Below are positions 23,920 to 31,349 of a stretch of 43,045 bases of DNA, piece after piece. Where the stretch lies: the NCBI GenBank assembly GCA_001789445.1, contig MFZQ01000010.1, forward strand, positions 1 to 43,045. Reading direction: 5' to 3'. Made by a program: the position numbers and the translations under genes. The stretch's first letter is position 1. Each line of letters starts with the position of its first letter. Source of the DNA: Candidatus Roizmanbacteria bacterium RIFCSPHIGHO2_02_FULL_40_13b (GTDB taxonomy: Bacteria > Patescibacteriota > Microgenomatia > UBA1406 > HO2-37-13b). A model generated the notes under the pieces. The model did no database searches. It had not been told where the DNA came from and saw only the letters and a list, made by a program, of their open reading frames with translations.

Positions 23920-24503
23920 ATAAATGGAATTCTTGAAAGCGATAAAAAATATAAGCCGTACGAATATGGCACAAGGAGCATTCCATACAGAATCATTAAA
24001 AATATCGTTGTTGTAAAATCTGTCTTTAAATTAAAACGAATCCCCAAGTAGAGAAGTGTCAATTTCCATAAAAATATAGTTACAGATAAACAGATATATA
24101 CAATGCTAAAAAATATTCCTAATGAGGAATAACTTCTTGGAGGAGGAAGACTGATAAATAAAAATAGTGTGAGATAAAACCAGATAAGTGTTGGGATAAG
24201 AGTAAAGCTGAATGTATTAATAATATGAAGCAGTTGTACTTTTGGCTTTGTAAAAAAAGACATCGTATAAAAAAATATGATCGATGGAATAAACGTTAAA
24301 ATAAAACTAATAAATCCACCCCATCCTCTTCCTGCAAAATAGTTTGAAAGTAAAAAATAACTAAAAACAAAAAATAAGACTCCGTAAACTTGTCCACTAT
24401 AAAAAGTGGAGGAGAATCGTCGCATTGTTTTATACGGAGAAAATATGAGTCCAGAAATCGTGTTGATAAATAAAACAATTGAGGTTAAGAGTTCAGAAAC
24501 CAT
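23916..24503 (-). CDS. Yip1-like polytopic membrane protein
   Basis: 195 aa from ATG 24503 (a TTG at 24521 is less likely). Five hydrophobic segments: VLFFVFSYFLLSNYF, GFISFILTFIPSIIFFYTMSFF, HIINTFSFTLIPTLIWFYLTLFLFIS, LGIFFSIVYICLSVTIFLWKLTLLYLGI, TTTIFLMILYGMLLVPYSYGL. An N-terminal FSPYKTMRRF, a common entry to Yip1/DUF1282-type proteins, precedes them. The start overlaps the end of the small membrane protein by 11 nt. It is the third gene of the sigma-factor operon. Function unknown; sensing or gating of the membrane stress response is possible. Confidence 0.65.
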   Translation of the reverse strand: MVSELLTSIVLFINTISGLIFSPYKTMRRFSSTFYSGQVYGVLFFVFSYFLLSNYFAGRGWGGFISFILTFIPSIIFFYTMSFFTKPKVQLLHIINTFSFTLIPTLIWFYLTLFLFISLPPPRSYSSLGIFFSIVYICLSVTIFLWKLTLLYLGIRFNLKTDFTTTIFLMILYGMLLVPYSYGLYFLSLSRIPFI

Positions 24504-24729
24504 ATTGAAGGATGCTTGCAAGTCTGACTACTAAATATCCAATAGAGAGATAGAGCGAAACTACCAACAGTATTGCGACAGGAATATATATTTGAAATGG
24601 AAGATATTTTAATCGTGAAGTGATTGTTCTAAAAACTCCATCTAAAATTGTATTACTAAATTTATTTGGTGAAATAACATACACTTCATTAAGTTTTTTT
24701 TGTAAAGATAGGTATGTTTGATCACTCAT
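24493..24729 (-). CDS. Small single-span membrane protein, putative anti-sigma partner
   Basis: 78 aa, MSDQTYLSLQKKLNEVYVISPNKF... then one helix, LPFQIYIPVAILLVVSLYLSIGYLVV. The start overlaps the sigma-factor stop in ATGAGTGA, so translation is tightly coupled. It lacks the Cys/His motif of ZAS-type anti-sigma factors. Its position directly after an ECF sigma factor and its cytoplasmic tail plus single helix are what an anti-sigma factor would need, but this is inference from position only. Confidence 0.6.
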   Translation of the reverse strand: MSDQTYLSLQKKLNEVYVISPNKFSNTILDGVFRTITSRLKYLPFQIYIPVAILLVVSLYLSIGYLVVRLASILQYGF

Positions 24730-25273
24730 AATTTTTATATTCTGCAATAAATGCGCGCCTAGCTCTAAATAACAAACTTTCGGTTGTTTTAAACGGCTGA
24801 CCAAGTGTATCTGCAATTTCCGCAACAGAAAAGTCCTCTATGTACTTTAGTCGTAATATATGGGCATAATCATGCGGAAGTTGCGTTAGAACATGAGTTA
24901 TTTTTTTTAAGAGATAATCCCTGTCCAGTTCATCATCAAGAAGAACGGTCGCGAATGAGTCAATAATAAAAGCTGGAATATGAGAGAAAAATATTTTTCG
25001 AATCTTTTTTCGGCGCAGTTTATCGATAATTTTATATTTTGCAATGGAAAATAAATATGTTTTTAAACTCGATTGACCTCGGAAATCTCGAAGTCCTTCA
25101 ATAAAATTCAAAAAAACGTCTTGCATAACTTCCTCCGCTTCCCCATGATCAGCAATCGTTTTTTGAATAAAAGAGAAAAGTGGCTTTTTGTGTTTGGAAT
25201 AAAAGGTAAAAAGTGCCCGCTCATCTCGATTGATGAGATGAGAGAGGAGCTTTTGGTCCTGAATCGAAAGCAT
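24722..25273 (-). CDS. ECF-type RNA polymerase sigma factor
   Basis: 183 aa. Region 2: ALFTFYSKHKKPLFSFIQKTIADHGEAEEVMQDVFLNFIEGLRDFRGQSSLKTYLFSIAKYKIIDKLRRKK, with the D-V-F-x-x-F, ..SLKTYLFSIAKYKIID core that binds the -10 and polymerase clamp. Region 4: VLTQLPHDYAHILRLKYIEDFSVAEIADTLGQPFKTTESLLFRARRAF, a clear HTH for -35 recognition. No region 1.1 or 3 is present. It steers polymerase to a small regulon, and the two membrane proteins downstream suggest control by an envelope signal. TATAAT ends 6 nt before its ATG. Confidence 0.93.
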   Translation of the reverse strand: MLSIQDQKLLSHLINRDERALFTFYSKHKKPLFSFIQKTIADHGEAEEVMQDVFLNFIEGLRDFRGQSSLKTYLFSIAKYKIIDKLRRKKIRKIFFSHIPAFIIDSFATVLLDDELDRDYLLKKITHVLTQLPHDYAHILRLKYIEDFSVAEIADTLGQPFKTTESLLFRARRAFIAEYKNYE

Positions 25274-25279
25274 ACACTA

Positions 25280-25285
25280 ATTATA
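25280..25285 (-). promoter_or_regulatory. -10 box TATAAT of the sigma-factor operon, leaderless
   Basis: TATAAT with a 6-nt gap to ATG 25273. Its -35 region falls in the polypyrimidine tract shared with the divergent obgE promoter. Confidence 0.6.
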
Positions 25286-25288
25286 TCA

Positions 25289-25378
25289 TTAAATTCTCCC
25301 TCTCTCCCAATCCCCCCATCTTCCTCTCCCCACCTCCCACACCCCCTATCTCCCATACTCCTCCTCACCTCCTCTTTT
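25289..25378. other. Polypyrimidine tract between sigma operon and obgE
   Basis: About 90 nt of almost pure C/T on the plus strand (e.g. CTCCCTCTCTCCC, CCCCCCATCTTCCTC, CACCTCCTC). It contains CACCTCC twice, the anti-Shine-Dalgarno core of 16S rRNA. Its complement is correspondingly purine-rich with repeated GGAGG. No ORF. See the findings. Confidence 0.8.
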
Positions 25379-25382
25379 AGAG

Positions 25383-25388
25383 TATAAT
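25383..25388 (+). promoter_or_regulatory. -10 box TATAAT of obgE, leaderless
   Basis: TATAAT followed by ACCCC-type sequence, 6 nt before ATG 25395. Transcription would start at the ATG. Confidence 0.6.
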
Positions 25389-25394
25389 AACCCC

Positions 25395-26351
25395 ATGCTT
25401 ATCGACGAAGTCCAAATAGATGTTCATGCCGGAAATGGTGGTCACGGTAGTGTTTCGTTTCGTCGTGAAAAATTTGTGCCAAAAGGCGGACCAGACGGTG
25501 GAAATGGAGGAAAGGGAGGGGACATATATTTTATCGGTGTTTCAGATCTCGGCGCTCTTTTACAATTTCAATCTAAAAAAGAAATTCGGGCAGATGATGG
25601 AAAACCCGGTACAGCTAAAAAATGTGAAGGGCATGGAGGAGCAGACTTATTGATTCGAATTCCTATTGGGACAAGTGTTCTTGACCTGCTAACAAATAAG
25701 ACAGTTGAAATTGAAACCGTTGATCAGAAAGTGCTTATCGCAAAAGGCGGATGGGGAGGAAAAGGAAATTTTGAACTGCGAAGCGCCAGCAATCAAACCC
25801 CGATGAGCGCACTTCCTGGCAAGCCCGGAGCGTTTACGACACTCCTCTTGAACCTTCGATTCATTGCGGATGTTGGATTTATTGGACTTCCAAATGCGGG
25901 TAAAAGTAGCCTTTTAAACGCACTCACCAATGCGCATGCAAAAATTGGGAACTATCCATTTACAACGCTGGAGCCAAACTTAGGAAAAATGGATCATTTA
26001 ATCTTGGCAGATATTCCGGGGCTCATCGAGGGCGCACATAATGGAAAAGGGCTCGGAACAAAATTTCTCAAACATATCAGTAAAACAAAACTTCTCGTTC
26101 ACTGTATCGACTCATCTTCGGAAGATGTTCTGGGAGACTACAAAACGATTCGAAAGGAGCTTGAAGAACACGATGAATCACTCCTCTCAAAACCAGAGAT
26201 CATCGTTCTCACCAAATCTGATCTGGTAGATAAAAAAGAGATGAAGAAAAAAGTAACAGCTTTGAAAAAACTTAAGAAAGAGATACTCGTTTGTTCCGTG
26301 TTGGATGATGAAGAACTTAAGATCCTCAAACAAAAAATACTTACTATTTAG
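25395..26351 (+). CDS. obgE: GTPase Obg/CgtA (short, without C-terminal OCT domain)
   Basis: 318 aa. Obg fold: IDVHAGNGGHGSVSFRREKFVPKGGPDGGNGGKGGD with the Gly-rich helices. The G domain follows from residue about 155: G1 GLPNAGKSS, G2 NYPFTTLEPN, G3 DIPGLIEGA, G4 TKSD, G5 SVLDD. It is a ribosome-assembly GTPase. The protein ends right after the G domain, lacking the OCT domain of typical 430-aa Obg proteins. The start is fixed by the -10 box 6 nt upstream. Confidence 0.95.
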   Translation: MLIDEVQIDVHAGNGGHGSVSFRREKFVPKGGPDGGNGGKGGDIYFIGVSDLGALLQFQSKKEIRADDGKPGTAKKCEGHGGADLLIRIPIGTSVLDLLTNKTVEIETVDQKVLIAKGGWGGKGNFELRSASNQTPMSALPGKPGAFTTLLLNLRFIADVGFIGLPNAGKSSLLNALTNAHAKIGNYPFTTLEPNLGKMDHLILADIPGLIEGAHNGKGLGTKFLKHISKTKLLVHCIDSSSEDVLGDYKTIRKELEEHDESLLSKPEIIVLTKSDLVDKKEMKKKVTALKKLKKEILVCSVLDDEELKILKQKILTI

Positions 26352-26366
26352 GGCTTTATAATAATA

Positions 26367-26389
26367 CTTTTAACTCCGGGGGTTCAAAG
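26367..26389. repeat. 23-bp palindrome CTTTTAACTCC-G-GGGGTTcAAAG (copy 1)
   Basis: Arms CTTTTAAC / GTTcAAAG around TCCGGGG, directly after the obgE stop. A near-identical copy lies at 39302-39324. It could be a terminator hairpin without a T-run, or a protein-binding palindrome. Confidence 0.6.
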
Positions 26390-26404
26390 GATTGTTGGGA
26401 CAGC

Positions 26405-26460
26405 GAGATCCTGAAATAGATTCAGGCCTTGGCTCTGGAGCCACAGGCTCAAGAGATGAC
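26405..26460. repeat. Dispersed palindromic repeat, variant copy
   Basis: GAGATCCTGAAATAGATTCAGG (a hairpin like the one at 1747-1771) is followed by a second hairpin GGCTCTGGAGCCACAGGCTC and the family's terminal GATGAC. It lies just upstream of the MFS gene, and its last bases overlap a possible -35 box. Confidence 0.7.
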
Positions 26461-26485
26461 AATGGATACTTCTTCTTGCTATACT
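26456..26485 (+). promoter_or_regulatory. Promoter of the MFS gene, -35 supplied by a repeat end
   Basis: ATGACA (26456-26461, five of six matches to TTGACA; the end of the dispersed repeat), 18-bp spacer, extended -10 TGC-TATACT (26480-26485), 8 nt to ATG 26494. The extended -10 could also act without the -35. Confidence 0.45.
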
Positions 26486-26493
26486 GAACTCTT

Positions 26494-27678
26494 ATGCTTA
26501 GAAAAAATAGAAGTTTACTTATTATCGCCCTTATTGCGATGGTGAATATGCTGGGATACGGAATTATTATTCCGATTCTCTATGCATATTCAAAAAAATT
26601 CGGGCTTACAGATTTTCAAAATGGTTTACTTTTTGCAAGTTTTTCAGTTTGTCAATTCATCTCAACACCGATAATAGGACGACTTTCAGATAAGTATGGA
26701 CGGCGGCCCCTCCTCCTCGTTTCAATTATTGGGACGGCTGGTTCTTTTTTTATAATGGCATTTGCACCAAATGTTCTTTTCCTCTTTTTGGCTCGCATGC
26801 TTGATGGAATTACTGCCGGAAACATTCCAGTCGCGTTCGCCGTGATTTCCGATTCTACCAAACCAGAAGAACGTGCAAAAGCGTTTGGATTCGTGAGCGC
26901 CGCATTTAATTTTGGGTTTATTTTCGGCCCCGCAATTGCCGCAGTTACTGTAGGTATTAGCGCTTCGCTTCCTTTTATTATCGCAGGATGTGTTACTGTT
27001 GTTGCCGCCACACTAACATATCTTTATTTACCTGAAACAAATAAACATATGGGTGAAGTACGCCATGGAAAACTATTTGATTTTCCACGTATGGCACGCA
27101 CCCTTTTCGATCCAAATGTTGGCGCAACCTTCTTCATTTCTCTTGTCTTCTTCCTTGCGTTTGCGTGTGCTCTCATTTATGGATTCCAACCATTTACATT
27201 GAAAGTTTTGCACATTTTACCATCACAAAATGCAATCCTCTTTACGATGTTTGGTATTGTTGGGTTGATTTCTCAAACATTCCTTGTTGGACGTTTTTCA
27301 AAAAAGTTGGGAATCAAAACATCGTTTTCGATCTCACTCTTTTTCACCGCCGTTTCATTGCTTATAATGTTTTTCTCACGATCAATTCCCATTTTTATAA
27401 TTGCATCAATTATTCTTGGACTCTTTAATAGTTTTGTACAAACACTCATTCCGACAATCCTTTCCCAAGAAACTGATGAAAAGTCGCAAGGAACAATTAT
27501 GGGACTTAATGCGTCATATCAAAGTTTGGGTATGATTATCGGGCCAATTTTGGGCGGATTTATTGCAACAATTGCAATCCCTCTTCCCTTTTTAGTCGGA
27601 GCCGGATTAGTTTTAGTCTGTTTCTTTATGTCATTTTACGTCATGCGACCGGATGTAAAAAAAGAATCTGTGTTTTAG
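26494..27678 (+). CDS. MFS transporter, TetA/drug-efflux-like
   Basis: 394 aa with twelve predicted helices. The MFS motif A is present in the first loop: GRLSDKYGRRPLLL, and a related GRFSKKLGIKT appears in the second half, as usual for two six-helix repeats. Motif between helices 4 and 5: LARMLDGITAGNIPVAFAVISD, as in TetA-type and YitG-type H+-antiporters. Substrate unknown: drugs or metabolites exported against protons. The stop shares TTAG with the convergent aquaporin gene. Confidence 0.9.
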   Translation: MLRKNRSLLIIALIAMVNMLGYGIIIPILYAYSKKFGLTDFQNGLLFASFSVCQFISTPIIGRLSDKYGRRPLLLVSIIGTAGSFFIMAFAPNVLFLFLARMLDGITAGNIPVAFAVISDSTKPEERAKAFGFVSAAFNFGFIFGPAIAAVTVGISASLPFIIAGCVTVVAATLTYLYLPETNKHMGEVRHGKLFDFPRMARTLFDPNVGATFFISLVFFLAFACALIYGFQPFTLKVLHILPSQNAILFTMFGIVGLISQTFLVGRFSKKLGIKTSFSISLFFTAVSLLIMFFSRSIPIFIIASIILGLFNSFVQTLIPTILSQETDEKSQGTIMGLNASYQSLGMIIGPILGGFIATIAIPLPFLVGAGLVLVCFFMSFYVMRPDVKKESVF

Positions 27679-28274
27679 GAAGTGGTGAGAAATTGATATA
27701 GCTTCATTCCAATAACTGATCCTATGAGTGGACCAATAATTGTTGAAGGTGCAAGCGAATTTGCTCCAAGCGCAACTGCCGGATTCAAAAATCCAGGTGC
27801 TCCGATCATTGAAGCAACGCTTGCTCCTAAAAGAAGTGAGCCGCCAATTACCACTCCTTTGACCATATCTGGCATCTTCCCCAAAACCGTTGCCGCAATT
27901 CCAAATGTAAAAAAGACTGTTCCAACTATTTCGCCAACCATCACAGCATTCAACCCCATCCAATTGAGCCCAATAATATCTATATCAAGTGACTTTAAGG
28001 CAATAAATGCAAGAATTCCTCCAATACATTGGGCGACAATATACCGTATTGCTTCTTGAGAGTCAATTTTCTTGATTGAAAAAAGACCTACGGTGACTGC
28101 AGGATTAATATGACAACCCGAAATACTTCCTATTGTGTATACAAATAATGCGAGGATAAGTCCGGCGAGAATGGGGATGGGAATGGGGAAATCGGTCGTA
28201 TTTGCCCCAAGTAAGAGTATGAAAGTTAATGAGAATGTCCCGATCACCTCTGCAAGCAATTTTTTATTCGCCAT
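27675..28274 (-). CDS. MIP family channel (aquaporin/glycerol facilitator)
   Basis: 199 aa, six helices and two re-entrant loops. The first NPA box is HINPAVTVG (loop B), the second FLNPAVALG (loop E). It lacks the Arg right after the second NPA (NPAVAL instead of NPAR), which normally forms the selectivity filter. Water or small neutral solutes such as glycerol or ammonia are possible substrates; the missing filter Arg suggests a wider or less strict pore. It ends 4 nt inside the stop of the MFS gene. Confidence 0.9.
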   Translation of the reverse strand: MANKKLLAEVIGTFSLTFILLLGANTTDFPIPIPILAGLILALFVYTIGSISGCHINPAVTVGLFSIKKIDSQEAIRYIVAQCIGGILAFIALKSLDIDIIGLNWMGLNAVMVGEIVGTVFFTFGIAATVLGKMPDMVKGVVIGGSLLLGASVASMIGAPGFLNPAVALGANSLAPSTIIGPLIGSVIGMKLYQFLTTS

Positions 28275-28359
28275 GTTGTGGTAATAATAATGTGATAGTA
28301 TCTATATGTCAATAGTTTGTTCATAAAATGTACACTTCGGGTGTGTATATGTGTGTATA

Positions 28360-28917
28360 TTAGTTGTTGTAGCGGCCTTTTAGATACTTTTCCAGCTCGG
28401 TAAGTGCAAATCGTCGAGGATTTGTTTTATCATAATGAGCTCGATTCATTTCACCTCTTGTTTGAGTATAGCCATCTGGAATAAATAGTACATCCCATCC
28501 AAAACCATCATTTCCTCTTGGTTTGTCTGAAATTGTTCCTTTTATTATTCCAATACAAACCTTCATTTCTTTTCCATCGTAAAATCCAATTCCAACCTCT
28601 CCCCGTGCCCTTTTATCTGTAAAATGTGAAACCATATCACAAATTCCCTCATATTTTATTTCTAGTTCAAAATATTTAATCAAGGTCCCCGGTAACCTCC
28701 CCATTGCTGAAATAACGAGAGAAACATCATCTACTAAAACAGGAGATTTAACAATAGAATACGCTTCGCGGAGTTTGTGCTCGACAACTTCCGTAAGATC
28801 AAGAGATTGAATTTCTGCAAGCTCAAGTTTATGATGTTCAACCGGTATTCCTAGATATCGGCTCATTTGCATAGCTTTTGAAGAATTTCCTGTGATAAAG
28901 GTTAGCTTTTTATTCAT
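28360..28917 (-). CDS. Non-canonical purine NTP pyrophosphatase (HAM1/RdgB family)
   Basis: 185 aa. N-terminal FITGNSSKAMQMSRYLG (the TxNxxK nucleotide loop), VLVDDVSLVISAMGRLPGTLIKYF (the VEDxxLxxxALGGxPGxxxK region with acidic metal ligands), and GNDGFGWDVLFIPDGYTQTRGEM near the C-terminus. It hydrolyses (d)ITP and XTP to monophosphates. TAAAAT ends 6 nt before the ATG. It is divergent from ychF, 58 nt between the two starts. Confidence 0.92.
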   Translation of the reverse strand: MNKKLTFITGNSSKAMQMSRYLGIPVEHHKLELAEIQSLDLTEVVEHKLREAYSIVKSPVLVDDVSLVISAMGRLPGTLIKYFELEIKYEGICDMVSHFTDKRARGEVGIGFYDGKEMKVCIGIIKGTISDKPRGNDGFGWDVLFIPDGYTQTRGEMNRAHYDKTNPRRFALTELEKYLKGRYNN

Positions 28918-28923
28918 GTGTTT

Positions 28924-28969
28924 ATTTTACTACAAAGCCCGTCATTATAGGCTGGAAGTTTGGTAGAAT
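28924..28969. promoter_or_regulatory. Divergent leaderless promoters for the ITPase and ychF
   Basis: Minus strand: TAAAAT at 28929-28924, 6 nt before ATG 28917. Plus strand: extended -10 TGG-TAGAAT at 28964-28969, 6 nt before ATG 28976. Each transcript would start at its own start codon. Confidence 0.6.
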
Positions 28970-28975
28970 TAGATC

Positions 28976-30046
28976 ATGAAACTTTCTGTCGGAATCATCG
29001 GCCTTCCAAACGTTGGAAAGTCCACACTTTTCAATGCACTCCTAAAAAAACAGGTCGCGTATGCGGCCAATTATCCTTTTGCAACAATTGAGCCAAATGT
29101 GGGGGTTGTGGAGGTACCGGATTCGCGGCTCGGTGCGCTTGCAAAAGTGATTGGAAATAATCCTCCGATTGTTCCTGCAGTGGTCGAGTTTTACGATATT
29201 GCTGGACTTGTGGCTGGAGCTTCTAAGGGTGAGGGATTGGGTAATAAGTTTTTATCTCATATTAGGGAGGTTGCCGCGATTGTACATGTTGTACGTATTT
29301 TTGAGGATTCAAACATCACACATGTATCTGAAAAAATTGATCCAGCGTCTGACATCGCAACAATTAACACCGAACTTATTTTAGCTGACCTGTCCACTTT
29401 AGAAAAATATAAGGAGCCGAAAGGAAATGCTTCAAAGGAAGACGTGGCCACGTTTGACGTGGTGAAAAAGTTGCGAGTGGCACTTGATACTGGGACAGCC
29501 GCACGAGATGTAGAGCTTGATGAGAAGGAACAGGAGGCGATTAAGCAGTTGAATTTGCTCACCATGAAACCAGTGTTGTTCGTGTTTAATACGTCAGAAG
29601 AACAGCTGGAAAACCCCTCCTCGATCGAGCTTCCTAAAGGAACTGAAGAAAGTATGTATTTTTGTGCAAAGCTTGAAAATGAGATTGTGGAGCTTTCGCT
29701 TGATGAACAAAAAGAGTATTTGAATCAATATGGACTTGAAGAAACAGGACTGAATCGACTCATTCAAAAAACATATGAGCTACTGGGGCTTATCTCCTTC
29801 CTAACCGCAGGTGAAAAGGAAGTACGCGCGTGGACCATTCACAAAGGAGATACGGCGGTTATCGCAAGTGGTGAAATTCACACAGATTTTATGAAAAATT
29901 TTATTAAGGCCGAGATTGCACCATTTGATGCATTTGTGCAATTGGGTGGTTGGCTGGGAGTTCGGGAAAAAGGAAAGGCAATTCTGGCTGGAAAAGATTA
30001 TATTATGAAAGATGGGGATGTGGTTGAGTTTAAGATTGGAGTTTGA
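28976..30046 (+). CDS. ychF: Redox-regulated ATPase/GTPase YchF
   Basis: 356 aa. G1 GLPNVGKST, G3 DIAGLVAGASKGEGLGNKFL (typical YchF), and a G4-like FVFNTSEEQ (NxxE-type motif that favours ATP). The helical insert spans about residues 130-200, and the C-terminal TGS domain starts near LISFLTAGEKEVRAWTI and ends GDVVEFKIGV. OLA1/YchF proteins associate with ribosomes and affect stress responses. Full length for the family (about 360 aa). It is divergent from the ITPase gene. Confidence 0.96.
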   Translation: MKLSVGIIGLPNVGKSTLFNALLKKQVAYAANYPFATIEPNVGVVEVPDSRLGALAKVIGNNPPIVPAVVEFYDIAGLVAGASKGEGLGNKFLSHIREVAAIVHVVRIFEDSNITHVSEKIDPASDIATINTELILADLSTLEKYKEPKGNASKEDVATFDVVKKLRVALDTGTAARDVELDEKEQEAIKQLNLLTMKPVLFVFNTSEEQLENPSSIELPKGTEESMYFCAKLENEIVELSLDEQKEYLNQYGLEETGLNRLIQKTYELLGLISFLTAGEKEVRAWTIHKGDTAVIASGEIHTDFMKNFIKAEIAPFDAFVQLGGWLGVREKGKAILAGKDYIMKDGDVVEFKIGV

Positions 30047-30059
30047 GAAAAGAAATCTC

Positions 30060-30065
30060 TATAAT
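30060..30065 (+). promoter_or_regulatory. -10 box TATAAT of the flavodoxin gene, leaderless
   Basis: TATAAT, 6 nt before ATG 30072, only 13 nt after the ychF stop. Confidence 0.6.
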
Positions 30066-30071
30066 GATTAC

Positions 30072-30521
30072 ATGAACGTCCTCATTGCGTATGCGACAAA
30101 TTCCGGAGGTACCTATTTCGCCGCGCAGACTGTAAAAAAAGTACTCGAGGCTAAAAAGTTCAGTGTTACTACCGCAGAAGTAGAGGATTTGAGTCCTCAT
30201 GATTTTAAAAAGTACGACCTTATAATCCTCGGCTCGTGTAGTTGGAATTATAAGGATTTAGAGGGCCAGCTCCCGAAAAGTTTTGAAGAATTTGTAAAAA
30301 ACACTCCTGCAAACTCGTTGCAAAATAAAAAGTGCGCAGTATTTGGTTTGGGAGATAGTGAATATTTATATTTTTGCGGAGCTGTTGGAATTTTGGAGAA
30401 GTACATACAAAAAAACGGAGGAACGCCGATTACAGATTCACTGCGAATCGATGGATACTACAAACATGAAAAAGAAAATAATGAGAAACTTGAGAAATGG
30501 GTACATTCGCTACCTCTTTAA
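30072..30521 (+). CDS. Flavodoxin
   Basis: 149 aa from ATG 30072; the ORF-track start at 30012 lies within ychF. Flavodoxin fold with the FMN phosphate loop YATNSGGTYFAAQTV (residues 7-21, T/S-x-T/N-G-x-T type), LIILGSCSWNYKDLEGQLP (W-containing isoalloxazine loop) and CAVFGLGDSEYLYFCGAVGILEKYIQKNGG. It is a small FMN electron carrier. Its stop shares TTAA with the convergent response regulator. It lies near the ApbE/FMN-binding/RnfD-like module 1-3 kb away, so it may donate electrons to it; this is inference. Confidence 0.92.
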   Translation: MNVLIAYATNSGGTYFAAQTVKKVLEAKKFSVTTAEVEDLSPHDFKKYDLIILGSCSWNYKDLEGQLPKSFEEFVKNTPANSLQNKKCAVFGLGDSEYLYFCGAVGILEKYIQKNGGTPITDSLRIDGYYKHEKENNEKLEKWVHSLPL

Positions 30522-31186
30522 TCTTCGATTTTATACCCAAATCCATATACAGTCTTTATGAGTTTTCGCCTAAATCCCCGGTCAACTTTTATTCGTAAAT
30601 TTTTTACATGCGCGTCAACAATATTTTGAAACGCTTCATAATCACTTTCCCAAACATGATCAAGAATCATGGCTCGCGTTACTACTCGTCCAACATTAGT
30701 CATTAAGTACTGCAAGATTGCCATTTCTTTTCGTCGAAGATGTAACAATTTATTCCCTCGGCGTACTCGGGCATTTTCAATATCAAATTGCAAATTTCCA
30801 ACAGACAAAATCAATAGTTTTTTGTGTTTTGAAGTTCGGCGAATCAGTGAGTGGACTCGGGCAAGAAGCTCTCCTTTGTCAATTGGTTTGACCAAAAAAT
30901 CATCAGCACCTACGGTAAGTGCATGTATTTTGTCGGTTGTATGCGCACGTCGTGCCAAAACTAAGAGTGGAATCGTACTGTTCTCTAATCTGATTGCGTA
31001 ACACAACGTGTTTTTCTTTCTATTACAGATTTCAAAATCAATTATAATAAGGTCATACGTATTGATAAAACCTAGGTTTGTTCGAATATTTTTTGGGAAT
31101 AAAACGGTTATCGAATGTGCTTCGTTTAGTGCTTCGTGTATAATACACGACTCCTGTTTATCGTCTTCTATGAGTAGAATATTCAT
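30518..31186 (-). CDS. Response regulator, OmpR/PhoB family, orphan
   Basis: 222 aa. Receiver domain: LLIEDD (acidic pocket Asp8/Asp9), predicted phospho-acceptor D50 in DLIIIDFEI, switch residues and K in DDFLVKPIDKGELLARV. C-terminal winged helix: LLHLRRKEMAILQYLMTNVGRVVTRAMILDHVWE, VDAHVKNLRIKVDRGFRRKLIKTVYGFGYKIED, typical of Trans_reg_C. No histidine kinase gene is in the window. The stretch after D50 (FEICNRKKNTLC) lacks the usual xPxxDG. It has a long leader (about 100 nt) unlike most genes here. Confidence 0.92.
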   Translation of the reverse strand: MNILLIEDDKQESCIIHEALNEAHSITVLFPKNIRTNLGFINTYDLIIIDFEICNRKKNTLCYAIRLENSTIPLLVLARRAHTTDKIHALTVGADDFLVKPIDKGELLARVHSLIRRTSKHKKLLILSVGNLQFDIENARVRRGNKLLHLRRKEMAILQYLMTNVGRVVTRAMILDHVWESDYEAFQNIVDAHVKNLRIKVDRGFRRKLIKTVYGFGYKIED

Positions 31187-31294
31187 TCTTTCGCAAAAAT
31201 TCGAAAATAAAAGGAGAAGGAGTTTTTAAAACCGCAGTAGTTGAATAGTGTTTATGTACTGTCATAGTAGCATAATGCTGCCATAACCGCCCAT

Positions 31295-31322
31295 AGTATA
31301 ACTTATTCTTTTATGTTGTCAA
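31295..31322 (-). promoter_or_regulatory. Promoter TTGACA-16-TATACT for the response regulator
   Basis: Minus strand -35 TTGACA (31322-31317), 16-bp spacer, -10 TATACT (31300-31295). The start would be near 31288, leaving about 100 nt of leader before ATG 31186 that holds an AGCAT-A-ATGCT palindrome. It is one of the few non-leaderless units. Confidence 0.6.
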
Positions 31323-31349
31323 GCGGTATTTATTGCTAGAACAGGCAGA

